The notes under the pieces: model-generated
Databases searched by the model: none
What the model saw: the letters and a program-made list of their open reading frames with translations, nothing else
Told to the model about the DNA's origin: nothing
NCBI GenBank assembly: GCA_026387805.1
Contig: JAPLKY010000006.1
Coordinates: 1 to 8,229 of the forward strand
Length of the DNA: 8,229 nt
Direction of reading: 5' to 3'
Source: Candidatus Krumholzibacteriia bacterium
Lineage (GTDB): Bacteria > Krumholzibacteriota > Krumholzibacteriia > Krumholzibacteriales > Krumholzibacteriaceae
In this document: positions 1 through 5,985 of the stretch, one piece after another
Position numbering within the stretch: the stretch's first letter is position 1
How the letters are laid out: each line of letters begins with the position of its first letter
Position numbers and translations under genes: made by a program

Positions 1-822
1 ACCGCCGCCCTTATCGGAGCGGAGGGAACGCTCGGGGTCATCTACTCGGTTCGTCTCGGCGTGCTGCCGCTTCCCGAAGCGTTTCGAACCGCACTTCTCG
101 AGGTGCCCCCGTCCACGGGGACGCTCGCGTTTGCCGGGTCGCTGCTCGCGGCGGGGCTCACGCCGAGCGTTCTCGAATATCTCGACGCGAAGACGATGCG
201 GTGCGTAAGCGAATACTGCCGCTTCGGCGGTCTCGGAAGGGATTCGAATTACCTGTTCGTGGAGATCGACGGCTCACCCGAGGAAGTCGACGCCCAGCGG
301 GCTCTTCTCGATGAGCGCGCGGGAAAGGCGGGGATCGCCGTCAGGCCGGCACGAAACGAAGCGGAGCGCGAGCTCCTCTGGAAGGTGCGCCGATCGGTGA
401 GCCCGAGCCTCGCGCGGCGCGGCGCGACGAAGGTGAACGAGGATGTGTCGCTCCCGCTCGGGGCTCTCGAGGAGGGGGTGCGCTTCATTCATGCCCTTGC
501 CGGCGAATACGATCTCGATTGCTACATCTTCGGCCACGCCGGAGACGGGAACATGCACGTGAACATCATGACGGACAGACGCCGATGGGAGGAGATGGCG
601 CGCGTCGCGACCTTCGTGGAGAGGCTCTTCGAGCACGTCGTCGATATCGGCGGGACCCTGAGCGGCGAGCACGGGATCGGGCTCACGAAGAGCCCGTACC
701 TGGGCATGATATTCACGCCGGAGGAGCTGGATCTGGCGCGGGGGATCAAGAGGGAAATGGACCCGCGAGGGATCCTGAATCCGGGAAAGTACTTCATGGC
801 GGGCGGTCCGCCGGTTTCGTGA
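1..822 (+). CDS. FAD-linked oxidase, GlcD / D-lactate dehydrogenase type (5'-truncated)
   Basis: This is the C-terminal 273 residues of a flavoprotein oxidising a 2-hydroxy acid such as glycolate or D-lactate. The frame is open from base 1, so the gene begins left of the window. A GTG at 61 is not its start, because the codons before it read IGAEGTLGVI, the end of the FAD-binding (PCMH-type) domain. The rest is the FAD-oxidase C-terminal domain: a KVNEDVSLP stretch (about residues 144-152), HAGDGNMHVN (179-188) and SGEHGIG (221-227), whose histidines and acids are associated with metal and substrate binding in this family. The family's terminal MDPRGILNPGK is at 253-263. Related proteins are about 450-500 residues, so roughly 60% is visible. 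The exact substrate cannot be told from this part, since GlcD, D-lactate and D-2-hydroxyglutarate dehydrogenases share these motifs. The family is established; the substrate is open. Confidence 0.93.
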   Translation, partial: TAALIGAEGTLGVIYSVRLGVLPLPEAFRTALLEVPPSTGTLAFAGSLLAAGLTPSVLEYLDAKTMRCVSEYCRFGGLGRDSNYLFVEIDGSPEEVDAQRALLDERAGKAGIAVRPARNEAERELLWKVRRSVSPSLARRGATKVNEDVSLPLGALEEGVRFIHALAGEYDLDCYIFGHAGDGNMHVNIMTDRRRWEEMARVATFVERLFEHVVDIGGTLSGEHGIGLTKSPYLGMIFTPEELDLARGIKREMDPRGILNPGKYFMAGGPPVS

Positions 823-833
823 GGGCGCACGCG

Positions 834-953
834 GGTGACGCCGGTAACACCCCGACTAGCGGGTGACGCCGACGGGGTCCCCGCGCGGAGCGCAGCGAGC
901 TTTGCGAGCGAGCACGTGCGGGGTGCAGTCGGCGGCAGGACCCGCGTAACGCC
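834..953. repeat. Degenerate 9-mer repeat in the gap before obg
   Basis: Four copies of a 9-mer resembling GGTGACGCC are visible: GGTGACGCC at 834-842, directly abutting GGTAACACC at 843-851, then GGTGACGCC at 862-870 and CGTAACGCC at 945-953. The 146-bp gap has no coding potential that I would trust and no AT-rich promoter-like segment. The copies may be regulator sites or a decayed tandem repeat. Function is unknown and the array is short. Confidence 0.4.
879..923. other. GC-rich hairpin between the oxidase gene and obg
   Basis: CCCCGCGCG (879-887) can pair with CGTGCGGGG (915-923), giving nine pairs with one G-T wobble. Inside it, CGCA (891-894) can pair with TGCG (903-906). No T-tract follows, so this is not a standard intrinsic terminator. 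It could slow or stop transcription from the oxidase gene or act as 5' leader structure for obg. In sequence this rich in GC, some such stems arise by chance. Confidence 0.35.
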
Positions 954-968
954 CGGGAACGGAGCACG

Positions 969-1955
969 ATGTTCATCGATCGGGTGACGATACAGATCAA
1001 GGCGGGCAGCGGCGGGGACGGCTGCGTCAGCTTCAGGCGCGAGAAATACGTTCCGCGCGGCGGGCCGGACGGCGGCATGGGAGGAAAGGGAGGCGACGTC
1101 GTCGTGAAGGTGGATCGCGAGATGCGCACGCTCCTCGATCTCTATTACCGCAAGACGATCAAGGCGCAATCGGGGAAGCACGGGCAGGGGAAGAACATGA
1201 CCGGCGCGAACGGCGAGGACGAGTATATCATGGTTCCGCCCGGCACCGTGCTCGAAGACGCCGATACGAAGAAGAATCTCGCCGACCTCGACGAGCCCGG
1301 CGCGGAGTACGTCGCGGCGCGGGGGGGGAGAGGGGGCAAGGGGAACTATCTGTTCCGCACGCCGAAGATCCAGGCGCCGCGCACGAGGACCATGGGCGTG
1401 GCCGGGGAGGAACGGCGGCTCGTTCTCACGATGAAGCTGATCGCCGACGTGGGGCTGGTCGGTCTCCCGAACGCGGGCAAGTCGACGCTCCTCAGAAGCG
1501 TGAGCGACGCGCATCCGATCGTCGCCGCCTATCCGTTCTCGACGCTCGAACCGGTGCTCGGCATGGTGAAGATAGCGCCTGGCGCCTCGTTCTGCATGGT
1601 GGACATCCCGGGCCTCATCGAGGGCGCCCATACGGGAAAAGGGCTCGGAATACAGTTCCTGAGGCACATCGAGCGATGCCGCGTCCTCATCTTCATCGTC
1701 GACGCGGCGGGGGAGATCGAGCCGGCGAGAGCGTACGAGCAGCTCTACAACGAGCTCCGCTCGTACGGCGAGAAGCTCGTCGACAAACCGCGGCTCGTTG
1801 CGCTCAACAAAACCGATTTGCTTCCGCCGCGCGCGCGCGCGCCGAAGTTCGACGTGCCGGGGGAGCATATCTTCAGAATATCGGCGCTCGAGAAGAAGGG
1901 GCTTCGTCCGCTCCTCGCGGCCGCCTACCGTCTCGTTACCGAGGATTCACGATAG
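969..1955 (+). CDS. obg: Obg (CgtA) ribosome-associated GTPase
   Basis: Obg is an essential GTPase acting in large ribosomal subunit assembly and stress signalling in the cytoplasm. The 328-residue product has the glycine-rich Obg fold at about residues 1-158 (for example GGPDGGMGGKGGD from 31 and ARGGRGGKGN from 117). The G domain follows: P-loop GLPNAGKST (165-173), switch YPFSTLEP (188-195), DIPG (212-215), NKTD (280-283) and SALEKKG (305-311). The ATG at 969 is preceded by GGAG at 961-964. The protein stops right after the G domain, so the C-terminal extension seen in E. coli ObgE and the OCT domain of some Gram-positive homologues are absent. The usual rplU-rpmA neighbours are not seen upstream; an oxidase gene lies there instead. 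The last 20 bp overlap the 3' end of the opposing serpin gene. A (CG)7 run at 1828-1842 encodes the Pro/Arg/Ala-rich link between NKTD and SALEKKG. Confidence 0.98.
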   Translation: MFIDRVTIQIKAGSGGDGCVSFRREKYVPRGGPDGGMGGKGGDVVVKVDREMRTLLDLYYRKTIKAQSGKHGQGKNMTGANGEDEYIMVPPGTVLEDADTKKNLADLDEPGAEYVAARGGRGGKGNYLFRTPKIQAPRTRTMGVAGEERRLVLTMKLIADVGLVGLPNAGKSTLLRSVSDAHPIVAAYPFSTLEPVLGMVKIAPGASFCMVDIPGLIEGAHTGKGLGIQFLRHIERCRVLIFIVDAAGEIEPARAYEQLYNELRSYGEKLVDKPRLVALNKTDLLPPRARAPKFDVPGEHIFRISALEKKGLRPLLAAAYRLVTEDSR

Positions 1956-3132
1956 AGCCCATGAAGAGGACGAGCCCCGTTTTCCCGTCGACGATGGCGA
2001 GGAAGAAGGGTCTGTCGACGATCATCTCGAAGGGGGGCTTTTCGACCATAGCCGAGGTGGCGCGCATCTCGACCGAGGTGACCGCGGCCGCCTCCGTTCC
2101 TTCCTCGTTCACCTCGACGAAAGTCTTGTGTCTGACCTCGTGGATGTATGCATTCGTGCCGACGCTTTCGAACATTCGAGTGAAATTCGCACGGTCTGTG
2201 TCGAAGGCGATCGCCATGCCGAGAGCGCTGAGGCTCCGGTTGAGGGTCGCCTCGTATTCGAGCCTGAATCGGGGAATACGGACCGTGCCGGCGCGCTCCG
2301 CGAGATCTCCGATCCAGCCAATCAGCTTCTCTCCCGTGAGTCCCTCATGGAATTGTTCGAGGCTCGAATTCCCGGCGGGGAGAAACACGTACATGCCGAT
2401 CCGTCCGTCGCCATAGGGGAGCCGCACCGCCTGGAAGCCTTCACCATCGAGGTAGTCGTATCTTCCCGATTGCCTCATCATGGGACGCCGGCTCGTCGAG
2501 CCGCCCGCGAGATTGAAGGGTTCCTCCCGGGTCAGATTCTTGTCGAACTCCTTCGACCAGGTTCCCTTGAAATAGATCGCGTTGATGAGGAACAGGATCG
2601 TGCCCGGGTCGATTGTGTCGACGATCTTCGTGATTCTGTCGTTCGTCTTTTCGGCGACCCAATCGTTGATCGCGGCCGCGGTTGAGAGGGCGCGGATATC
2701 CGCGCCGTAATACCGCTTGTTGCATCGGAGAAAATCCTCCTTGAACCTGACGCCCCGCCGAGCCCATAGGGAGTTGGCGACCGAGAGCCTGACCGCCCGT
2801 ATCGAATCGTTCATCCGTCCGATGAGAATCGAATCGGCGGCGCTGGCCGCCTCGATGCCGCTGCCCGCGAGCCCGAGCGTTTTCGCCATCGCGTCGCGCG
2901 TCCCGCCGGCCGCGCCGTTCATCGTCATCGAGAGCGCGAATCCGATGCTCGCGGGGGAGATGAAGACGTTCGTTCCGGGCTTCTCTCCGACGAGCTCCTT
3001 GTACAGATTGACGCCGAATGAGGTGTACCCGCCCGTCCCCGGATTTGCCTGCGCCGTCGCGCGTGCTCCGTCGGCGATGGCGATGGCGAGGATCGCCGAG
3101 AATACGATCATCGGTTCCCGCGTGAATTTCAT
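1936..3132 (-). CDS. Secreted serpin, inhibitory type
   Basis: Serpins are suicide inhibitors that trap serine (sometimes cysteine) proteases. The 398-residue product starts at the ATG whose first base is 3132, six bases after the Shine-Dalgarno-like GGGGGAGG. Longer in-frame extensions lack this signal and would bury the signal peptide. Residues 1-28 form a Sec signal (basic start, core IVFSAILAIAIA, likely cleavage near ATA-QA), so the protein is exported. Serpin landmarks: NVFISPASI (55-63), MNGAAGGT (71-78), ANSLW (119-123), INAIYFKGTW (183-192), a breach/hinge segment ending in VEVNEEGTEAAAVT (339-352), DRPFFLAI (373-380) and LFMGSIVNP (389-397). The hinge has the Gly-Thr plus small residues typical of inhibitory serpins. 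Counting from P15 (G345) places P1 near T359 and P1' at S360, suggesting a protease preferring small residues; loop-length variation makes this tentative. No protease gene is adjacent. Confidence 0.96.
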   Translation of the reverse strand: MKFTREPMIVFSAILAIAIADGARATAQANPGTGGYTSFGVNLYKELVGEKPGTNVFISPASIGFALSMTMNGAAGGTRDAMAKTLGLAGSGIEAASAADSILIGRMNDSIRAVRLSVANSLWARRGVRFKEDFLRCNKRYYGADIRALSTAAAINDWVAEKTNDRITKIVDTIDPGTILFLINAIYFKGTWSKEFDKNLTREEPFNLAGGSTSRRPMMRQSGRYDYLDGEGFQAVRLPYGDGRIGMYVFLPAGNSSLEQFHEGLTGEKLIGWIGDLAERAGTVRIPRFRLEYEATLNRSLSALGMAIAFDTDRANFTRMFESVGTNAYIHEVRHKTFVEVNEEGTEAAAVTSVEMRATSAMVEKPPFEMIVDRPFFLAIVDGKTGLVLFMGSIVNPR

Positions 3133-3138
3133 ATCGAA

Positions 3139-3146
3139 CCTCCCCC
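3139..3146 (-). promoter_or_regulatory. Ribosome binding site of the serpin gene
   Basis: On the minus strand GGGGGAGG lies six bases before the ATG at 3132. It fixes the start and shows that the mature gene begins with the signal peptide, not at a start further upstream. Confidence 0.8.
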
Positions 3147-3158
3147 GTGTGTTCTTTG

Positions 3159-3187
3159 ATGATAGCGGCGGGCCTGGGCGCGAGCAA
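3159..3187 (-). promoter_or_regulatory. Candidate sigma70-type promoter for the serpin
   Basis: Read on the minus strand, TTGCTC (3182-3187) and TATCAT (3159-3164) are separated by 17 bases. The -10 matches TATAAT in five of six positions, the -35 matches TTGACA in three of six. A start near 3152 would give a leader of about 20 bases containing the ribosome binding site. The weak -35 suggests modest or activator-dependent expression. Assignment rests on consensus matching alone. Confidence 0.5.
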
Positions 3188-3221
3188 CGGAATTCGGGCC
3201 GCGTGCCGCCGCCCCGCGGGT

Positions 3222-3250
3222 TTGCCAAAGCGCGGCCGGGGGCATATATT
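3222..3250 (+). promoter_or_regulatory. Strong-looking sigma70-type promoter for the ABC exporter operon
   Basis: TTGCCA (3222-3227) and TATATT (3245-3250) are 17 bases apart, each matching the sigma70 consensus in five of six positions. The -10 sits in one of the few AT-rich stretches of the window. Transcription would start near 3257, giving a leader of about 52 bases with a purine-rich ribosome binding region (GGGAG close to the ATG at 3309). The 8-bp palindrome CCCGCGGG (3213-3220) ends one base before the -35 and could be an operator half or a chance GC palindrome. This promoter diverges from the serpin promoter, with 34 bases between the two -35 elements. Confidence 0.6.
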
Positions 3251-3308
3251 GTAAAAACGGACGATCGCACCCGGGTCGGAGGCGGCGAGGAGGCGCGCGG
3301 GAGCACCC

Positions 3309-4226
3309 ATGATCAGCGCGAGGAACATAGTAAAATCCTTCAAGGACGTGCGCGCGGTCCGCGGCGTGAGCCTCGAGATCCCGAGGGGGCAATACATCGC
3401 GATCCTCGGACCGAACGGGGCGGGGAAGACGACCCTCGTCGAGATGATCGAGGGAATCCAGAAGCCCGACGCGGGGGAGATCCGCATCCTCGGCAAGAGC
3501 TGGAGCACCGATGAGGCGCATCTTCGCCGCATCATGGGGCTCTCGCTCCAGGAGACGGCGTACATCGACAAGCTCACCGTCGAGGAAACGCTCAACCTCT
3601 TCGCGAGCTTCTTCGGGCTCGGGGTCGATGTCGCGCCCCGGATCCTCGATCTCATCAATCTCGCCGATAAACGGAAAAGCTACGTCATGAATCTCTCCCA
3701 CGGGATGCGGCAAAGGCTCTCGATCGGCATCGCGCTCATCAACGAGCCCGAGATTCTCATCCTCGACGAGCCGACGACCGGGCTCGATCCGGTTGCGCGG
3801 CGGGAGATATGGGACATTCTCGTCGATTTGAAAAAGAAGAAGACGTCCCTCATTCTCACGACTCATTACATGGAAGAGGCCGAGTATCTCTGCGACTACA
3901 TCGTCATCATGGACCGGGGGAGCGTCGTGGTCGAGGGGACGCTCGAGGAGCTCCTTACCGCCCATACGCACCGGGAGGTCATCTCGTTCACCGCGAGCGA
4001 TCGGCGCGGCGCCGAGGCCTTCTCCCGCGTCGAGGGGGCGCTCGGCCTCGTCTGGGATGAGAAGTCGAACCGGGGACATCTCTCCGTTCGGGATATCGTC
4101 ACGTCGCTTCCGCGTTTCCTCGAGGCGGTCGAGCGCGAGAAGGCGACGCTCCTTGCGCTCGAGTGCAGGAAGATGAATCTCGACGACCTGTTCATAAACC
4201 TCACGGGCAGGCATCTTCATGAATAA
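3309..4226 (+). CDS. ABC-2 type transporter ATP-binding protein
   Basis: This is the ATPase of an ABC-2 exporter (DrrA/CcmA-like group), which powers export of lipids, drugs, glycans or peptides by the adjacent permease. The 305-residue product has Walker A GPNGAGKT (34-41), Q-loop Q81, signature LSHGMRQR (129-136), Walker B ILILDEP (149-155) with TTGLDP after it, and the switch histidine H186 in TTH. The signature has His where LSGG is usual; the rest of the nucleotide site looks intact. Residues beyond about 220 form the small C-terminal region ending in LDDLFINLTGR (291-301), typical of ABC-2 ATPases. The stop overlaps the permease start by 8 bp (ATGAATAA, 4219-4226), implying translational coupling. 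The cargo cannot be told from the sequence. Confidence 0.95.
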   Translation: MISARNIVKSFKDVRAVRGVSLEIPRGQYIAILGPNGAGKTTLVEMIEGIQKPDAGEIRILGKSWSTDEAHLRRIMGLSLQETAYIDKLTVEETLNLFASFFGLGVDVAPRILDLINLADKRKSYVMNLSHGMRQRLSIGIALINEPEILILDEPTTGLDPVARREIWDILVDLKKKKTSLILTTHYMEEAEYLCDYIVIMDRGSVVVEGTLEELLTAHTHREVISFTASDRRGAEAFSRVEGALGLVWDEKSNRGHLSVRDIVTSLPRFLEAVEREKATLLALECRKMNLDDLFINLTGRHLHE

Positions 4227-5149
4227 GCCGTTCTTCAACCTCGTCGCGCTGCAGTTCAAGGAGTTCTTCCGGGAGCCGGAGATCATCTTCTGGGCCTTTG
4301 TCCTTCCGATCGTCCTCTCGTGGCTCCTCGGCATCGCGATCGGCTCGGGAGGGGGCACGGTATCGGGAAGGGCCGCGGTCATCGAGAGCTCCGAAGCGAC
4401 CGCGGACTACTGGATCTCCTGGATCGCGCGCGAACGGGATTCGTCTCGCGGGGAACACGCGATCGACTTTCCGATTCTCACGAGGGACGACGCGATCGTC
4501 GCGCTCAAGAAGGGCGAGATCTCTCTCTTCATCGAACGGATCCCGGGGAGCGACTCGCTCCGCTACTTCTTCGACCCGCGGAGCGGAGAGGCGCAGATGA
4601 CGTACCTCACGCTCGAACGGTCGCTCGACGGCGCGCGGGGAACGGCGAGCCCGCCGAGCGAGGTCGTCGCGCTCAGGATCCAGGGAACGCGATACGTCGA
4701 TTTTCTCGTGCCGGGGCTGCTCGCCATGGATATCATGAGCTCCGCCCTCTGGGGCATCGGCTGGGCGCTCATCGAGATCCGCATCAAGAAGCTGCTCCGC
4801 CGCATGGCGGCGACTCCGATGCACAAGTCGATGTTCCTCGCCTCGCACTTCGTCACTCGTCTCATCGTGAATGCGCTCGAGTTCGTCGCGCTCTTTGTCT
4901 TCGTGTATCATCAACGCCATCACCTTTCCGATGACGCTTCTCTCGGGAGTGTTCTTCAGCTACCATCACTTCCCCGAGTGGGCGATTCCGATCGTTCAGA
5001 AGCTTCCGCTCACGATGCTCGCCGATTCGATACGGAGCATCTTCAACGAGGGGGCGGGCTTCGCCCAGGTCGCGCTCCCCGCGTTCGTGCTGGCGGGACT
5101 CGGCGCGCTTTTCTTCTGCGCCGGCATGAAGCTATACAAATGGTATTGA
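4219..5149 (+). pseudogene. ABC-2 type permease, frame-disrupted with an internal deletion
   Basis: This is the membrane partner of the preceding ATPase. The first frame from ATG 4219 gives about 229 good residues: helix 1 (about 22-42), an extracytoplasmic region with YFFDPRSGEAQ (116-126), helix 2 (about 160-187) and helix 3 (about 205-230). After about 4905 that frame turns into low-complexity, Arg/Asp-rich sequence. The family's C-terminal part instead appears in the next frame from about 4904 to the TGA at 5147-5149: ITFPMTLLSGVFF, FPEWAIPIVQKLPLT, then a last helix ending in MKLYKWY. Relatives normally have some 40-55 residues between these parts, including helix 4 and a conserved loop. 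They are absent, so this is not a simple one-base slip: a stretch of roughly 130-150 bp, of length 2 modulo 3, seems to be missing. As written, the gene cannot encode a normal six-helix permease. It is either a real pseudogene or an assembly error. Confidence 0.85.
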
Positions 5150-5152
5150 TCG

Positions 5153-5225
5153 ATCGCGGGGCGCGTGACGCAACGGCAGGCGCGCGCATTTCACGTTAAG
5201 GAGCCTTCCCCGCGATTTTTCTTTC
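5153..5225 (+). terminator. Probable intrinsic terminator after the exporter operon
   Basis: ATCGCGGGG (5153-5161) is exactly complementary to CCCCGCGAT (5208-5216), followed by a T-rich tract (TTTT, C, TTT to 5224). Within the 46-base loop, CGTGA (5164-5168) can pair with TCACG (5191-5195), stacking a second stem. It begins three bases after the permease stop. The long, structured loop is unusual for a simple terminator, so a short structured RNA or attenuator is an alternative. Confidence 0.6.
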
Positions 5226-5310
5226 GTACGGTTCTCACACGTGATAGGTTTCGATTCGAGGTGCGGCGGTGGGGCGGGGGTTCCCGCAACGGTTTTTCGA
5301 ACGACGAACG

Positions 5311-5316
5311 AGGAGG
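5311..5316 (+). promoter_or_regulatory. Ribosome binding site of the nitroreductase-like gene
   Basis: A perfect AGGAGG lies six bases before the ATG at 5323. It selects this start over an in-frame ATG at 5269, which has no such signal and would place 18 charged residues before the signal peptide. I see no convincing promoter in 5226-5310. Confidence 0.85.
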
Positions 5317-5322
5317 ATCGAT

Positions 5323-5976
5323 ATGAAGCGTCTGTTTTCCATTGTGCTGGCGGTCGTTCTCGCGATCTGCTTCGCGTTCCCCATTTTCGCCGAGGCCGAG
5401 AAGGCGATCCAGCTTCCCGCGCCGCAAATGGACGGCGGCATGCCGCTCATGAAGGCGCTGAAACTGCGCTGCACGACGAGGGAGTATTCCGGCGAAGCGC
5501 TCCCCCCGCAGGAGCTTTCGAACCTGCTCTGGGCCGCGTGCGGCATCAACCGCCCCGATAGCGAAAAGCGCACGGCGCCCACGGCGATGAACAAGCAGGA
5601 GATCGACGTTTACGTCGCGCTTCCCGAGGGGCTCTACCTCTATGACGCGAAGGCGCACGTTTTGAACCTGATCCTCGCCCAGGATCTTCGCGAGGCGACC
5701 GGCAAGCAGCCCTTCGTGAAAGACGCACCGGTGAACCTCGTGTTCGTCGCGAACTACACGAGGATGGGGGAGGGGCCGAAAGAGGTGCAGGACTTCTACG
5801 CGGCCATGGATACCGGCTACATCAGCCAGAACGTGTATCTCTTCTGCGCCTCGGCCGGTCTCGCGTCGGTGGCCCGTGGCTGGGTCGACAAGGAAGCTCT
5901 CGCGAAGGTGATGATGCTCGGGGTCGATAAGAAGATCATGCTCGCGCAGACGGTCGGGTATCCCAAGAAGAAGTAG
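5323..5976 (+). CDS. Secreted nitroreductase-family (SagB-like) flavoprotein
   Basis: The 217-residue product belongs to the FMN-dependent nitroreductase/SagB-type oxidoreductase fold. Residues 1-23 are a Sec signal peptide (MKRLF start, core SIVLAVVLAICFAF, likely cleavage after IFA). The cysteine at 16 does not sit in a good lipobox, so I do not call a lipoprotein. Family landmarks are RCTTREYSGEALPPQELSNL from residue 49 (phosphate-binding Arg/Thr region), LLWAACGINR (68-77), KRTAPTAMNKQEI (82-94), GLYLYDAKAH (103-112), DTGYISQNVYLFCASAGL (163-180) and VGYPK at the end. It is close to the minimum for one nitroreductase domain, with no fused domain. FMN enzymes of this fold usually work in the cytoplasm; an exported form is less common and the electron donor and substrate are unknown. 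The gene lies 9 bp before a radical SAM gene and probably shares its transcript. Confidence 0.9.
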   Translation: MKRLFSIVLAVVLAICFAFPIFAEAEKAIQLPAPQMDGGMPLMKALKLRCTTREYSGEALPPQELSNLLWAACGINRPDSEKRTAPTAMNKQEIDVYVALPEGLYLYDAKAHVLNLILAQDLREATGKQPFVKDAPVNLVFVANYTRMGEGPKEVQDFYAAMDTGYISQNVYLFCASAGLASVARGWVDKEALAKVMMLGVDKKIMLAQTVGYPKKK

Positions 5977-5985
5977 CTTCTCTCG

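Noticed and set aside
61..63. GTG at 61 as the start of the FAD-linked oxidase
   Set aside because: The frame is open from base 1 and the preceding codons encode a conserved FAD-domain motif, so the gene is truncated by the window edge.
831..953. CRISPR array
   Set aside because: The repeat units are only about 9 bases, degenerate and unevenly spaced, with no uniform spacers and no cas genes.
1321..1328. Run of eight G in obg as a phase-variation switch
   Set aside because: Obg is essential and the run simply encodes part of the conserved Gly-rich loop (RGGRGG). On/off switching is not plausible here.
522..1868. Long open frame on the minus strand opposite the oxidase gene and obg
   Set aside because: Its translation is Arg/His-rich with no recognisable domain and lies antisense to two secure genes. 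Such frames are expected in GC-rich DNA.
3133..3306. N-terminal extension of the serpin to an upstream start near 3306
   Set aside because: The extension would be Pro/Arg-rich, would bury the signal peptide and would run across both candidate promoters. The start at 3132 has an excellent ribosome binding site.
3129..4382. Long minus-strand open frame opposite the ABC ATPase
   Set aside because: It is a composition-driven shadow of a gene with complete ABC motifs. It has no domain, no good ribosome binding site and very high Arg/Glu/Asp content.
4895..4920. Programmed ribosomal frameshift in the permease
   Set aside because: A one-base slip would not restore the missing 40-55 residues and helix 4. 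I see no slippery heptamer with a following stem.
4912..5199. In-frame continuation of the permease first frame past the junction to 5199
   Set aside because: The translated tail is charged and low-complexity, without helices. The real C-terminal permease sequence is in the neighbouring frame and ends at 5149.
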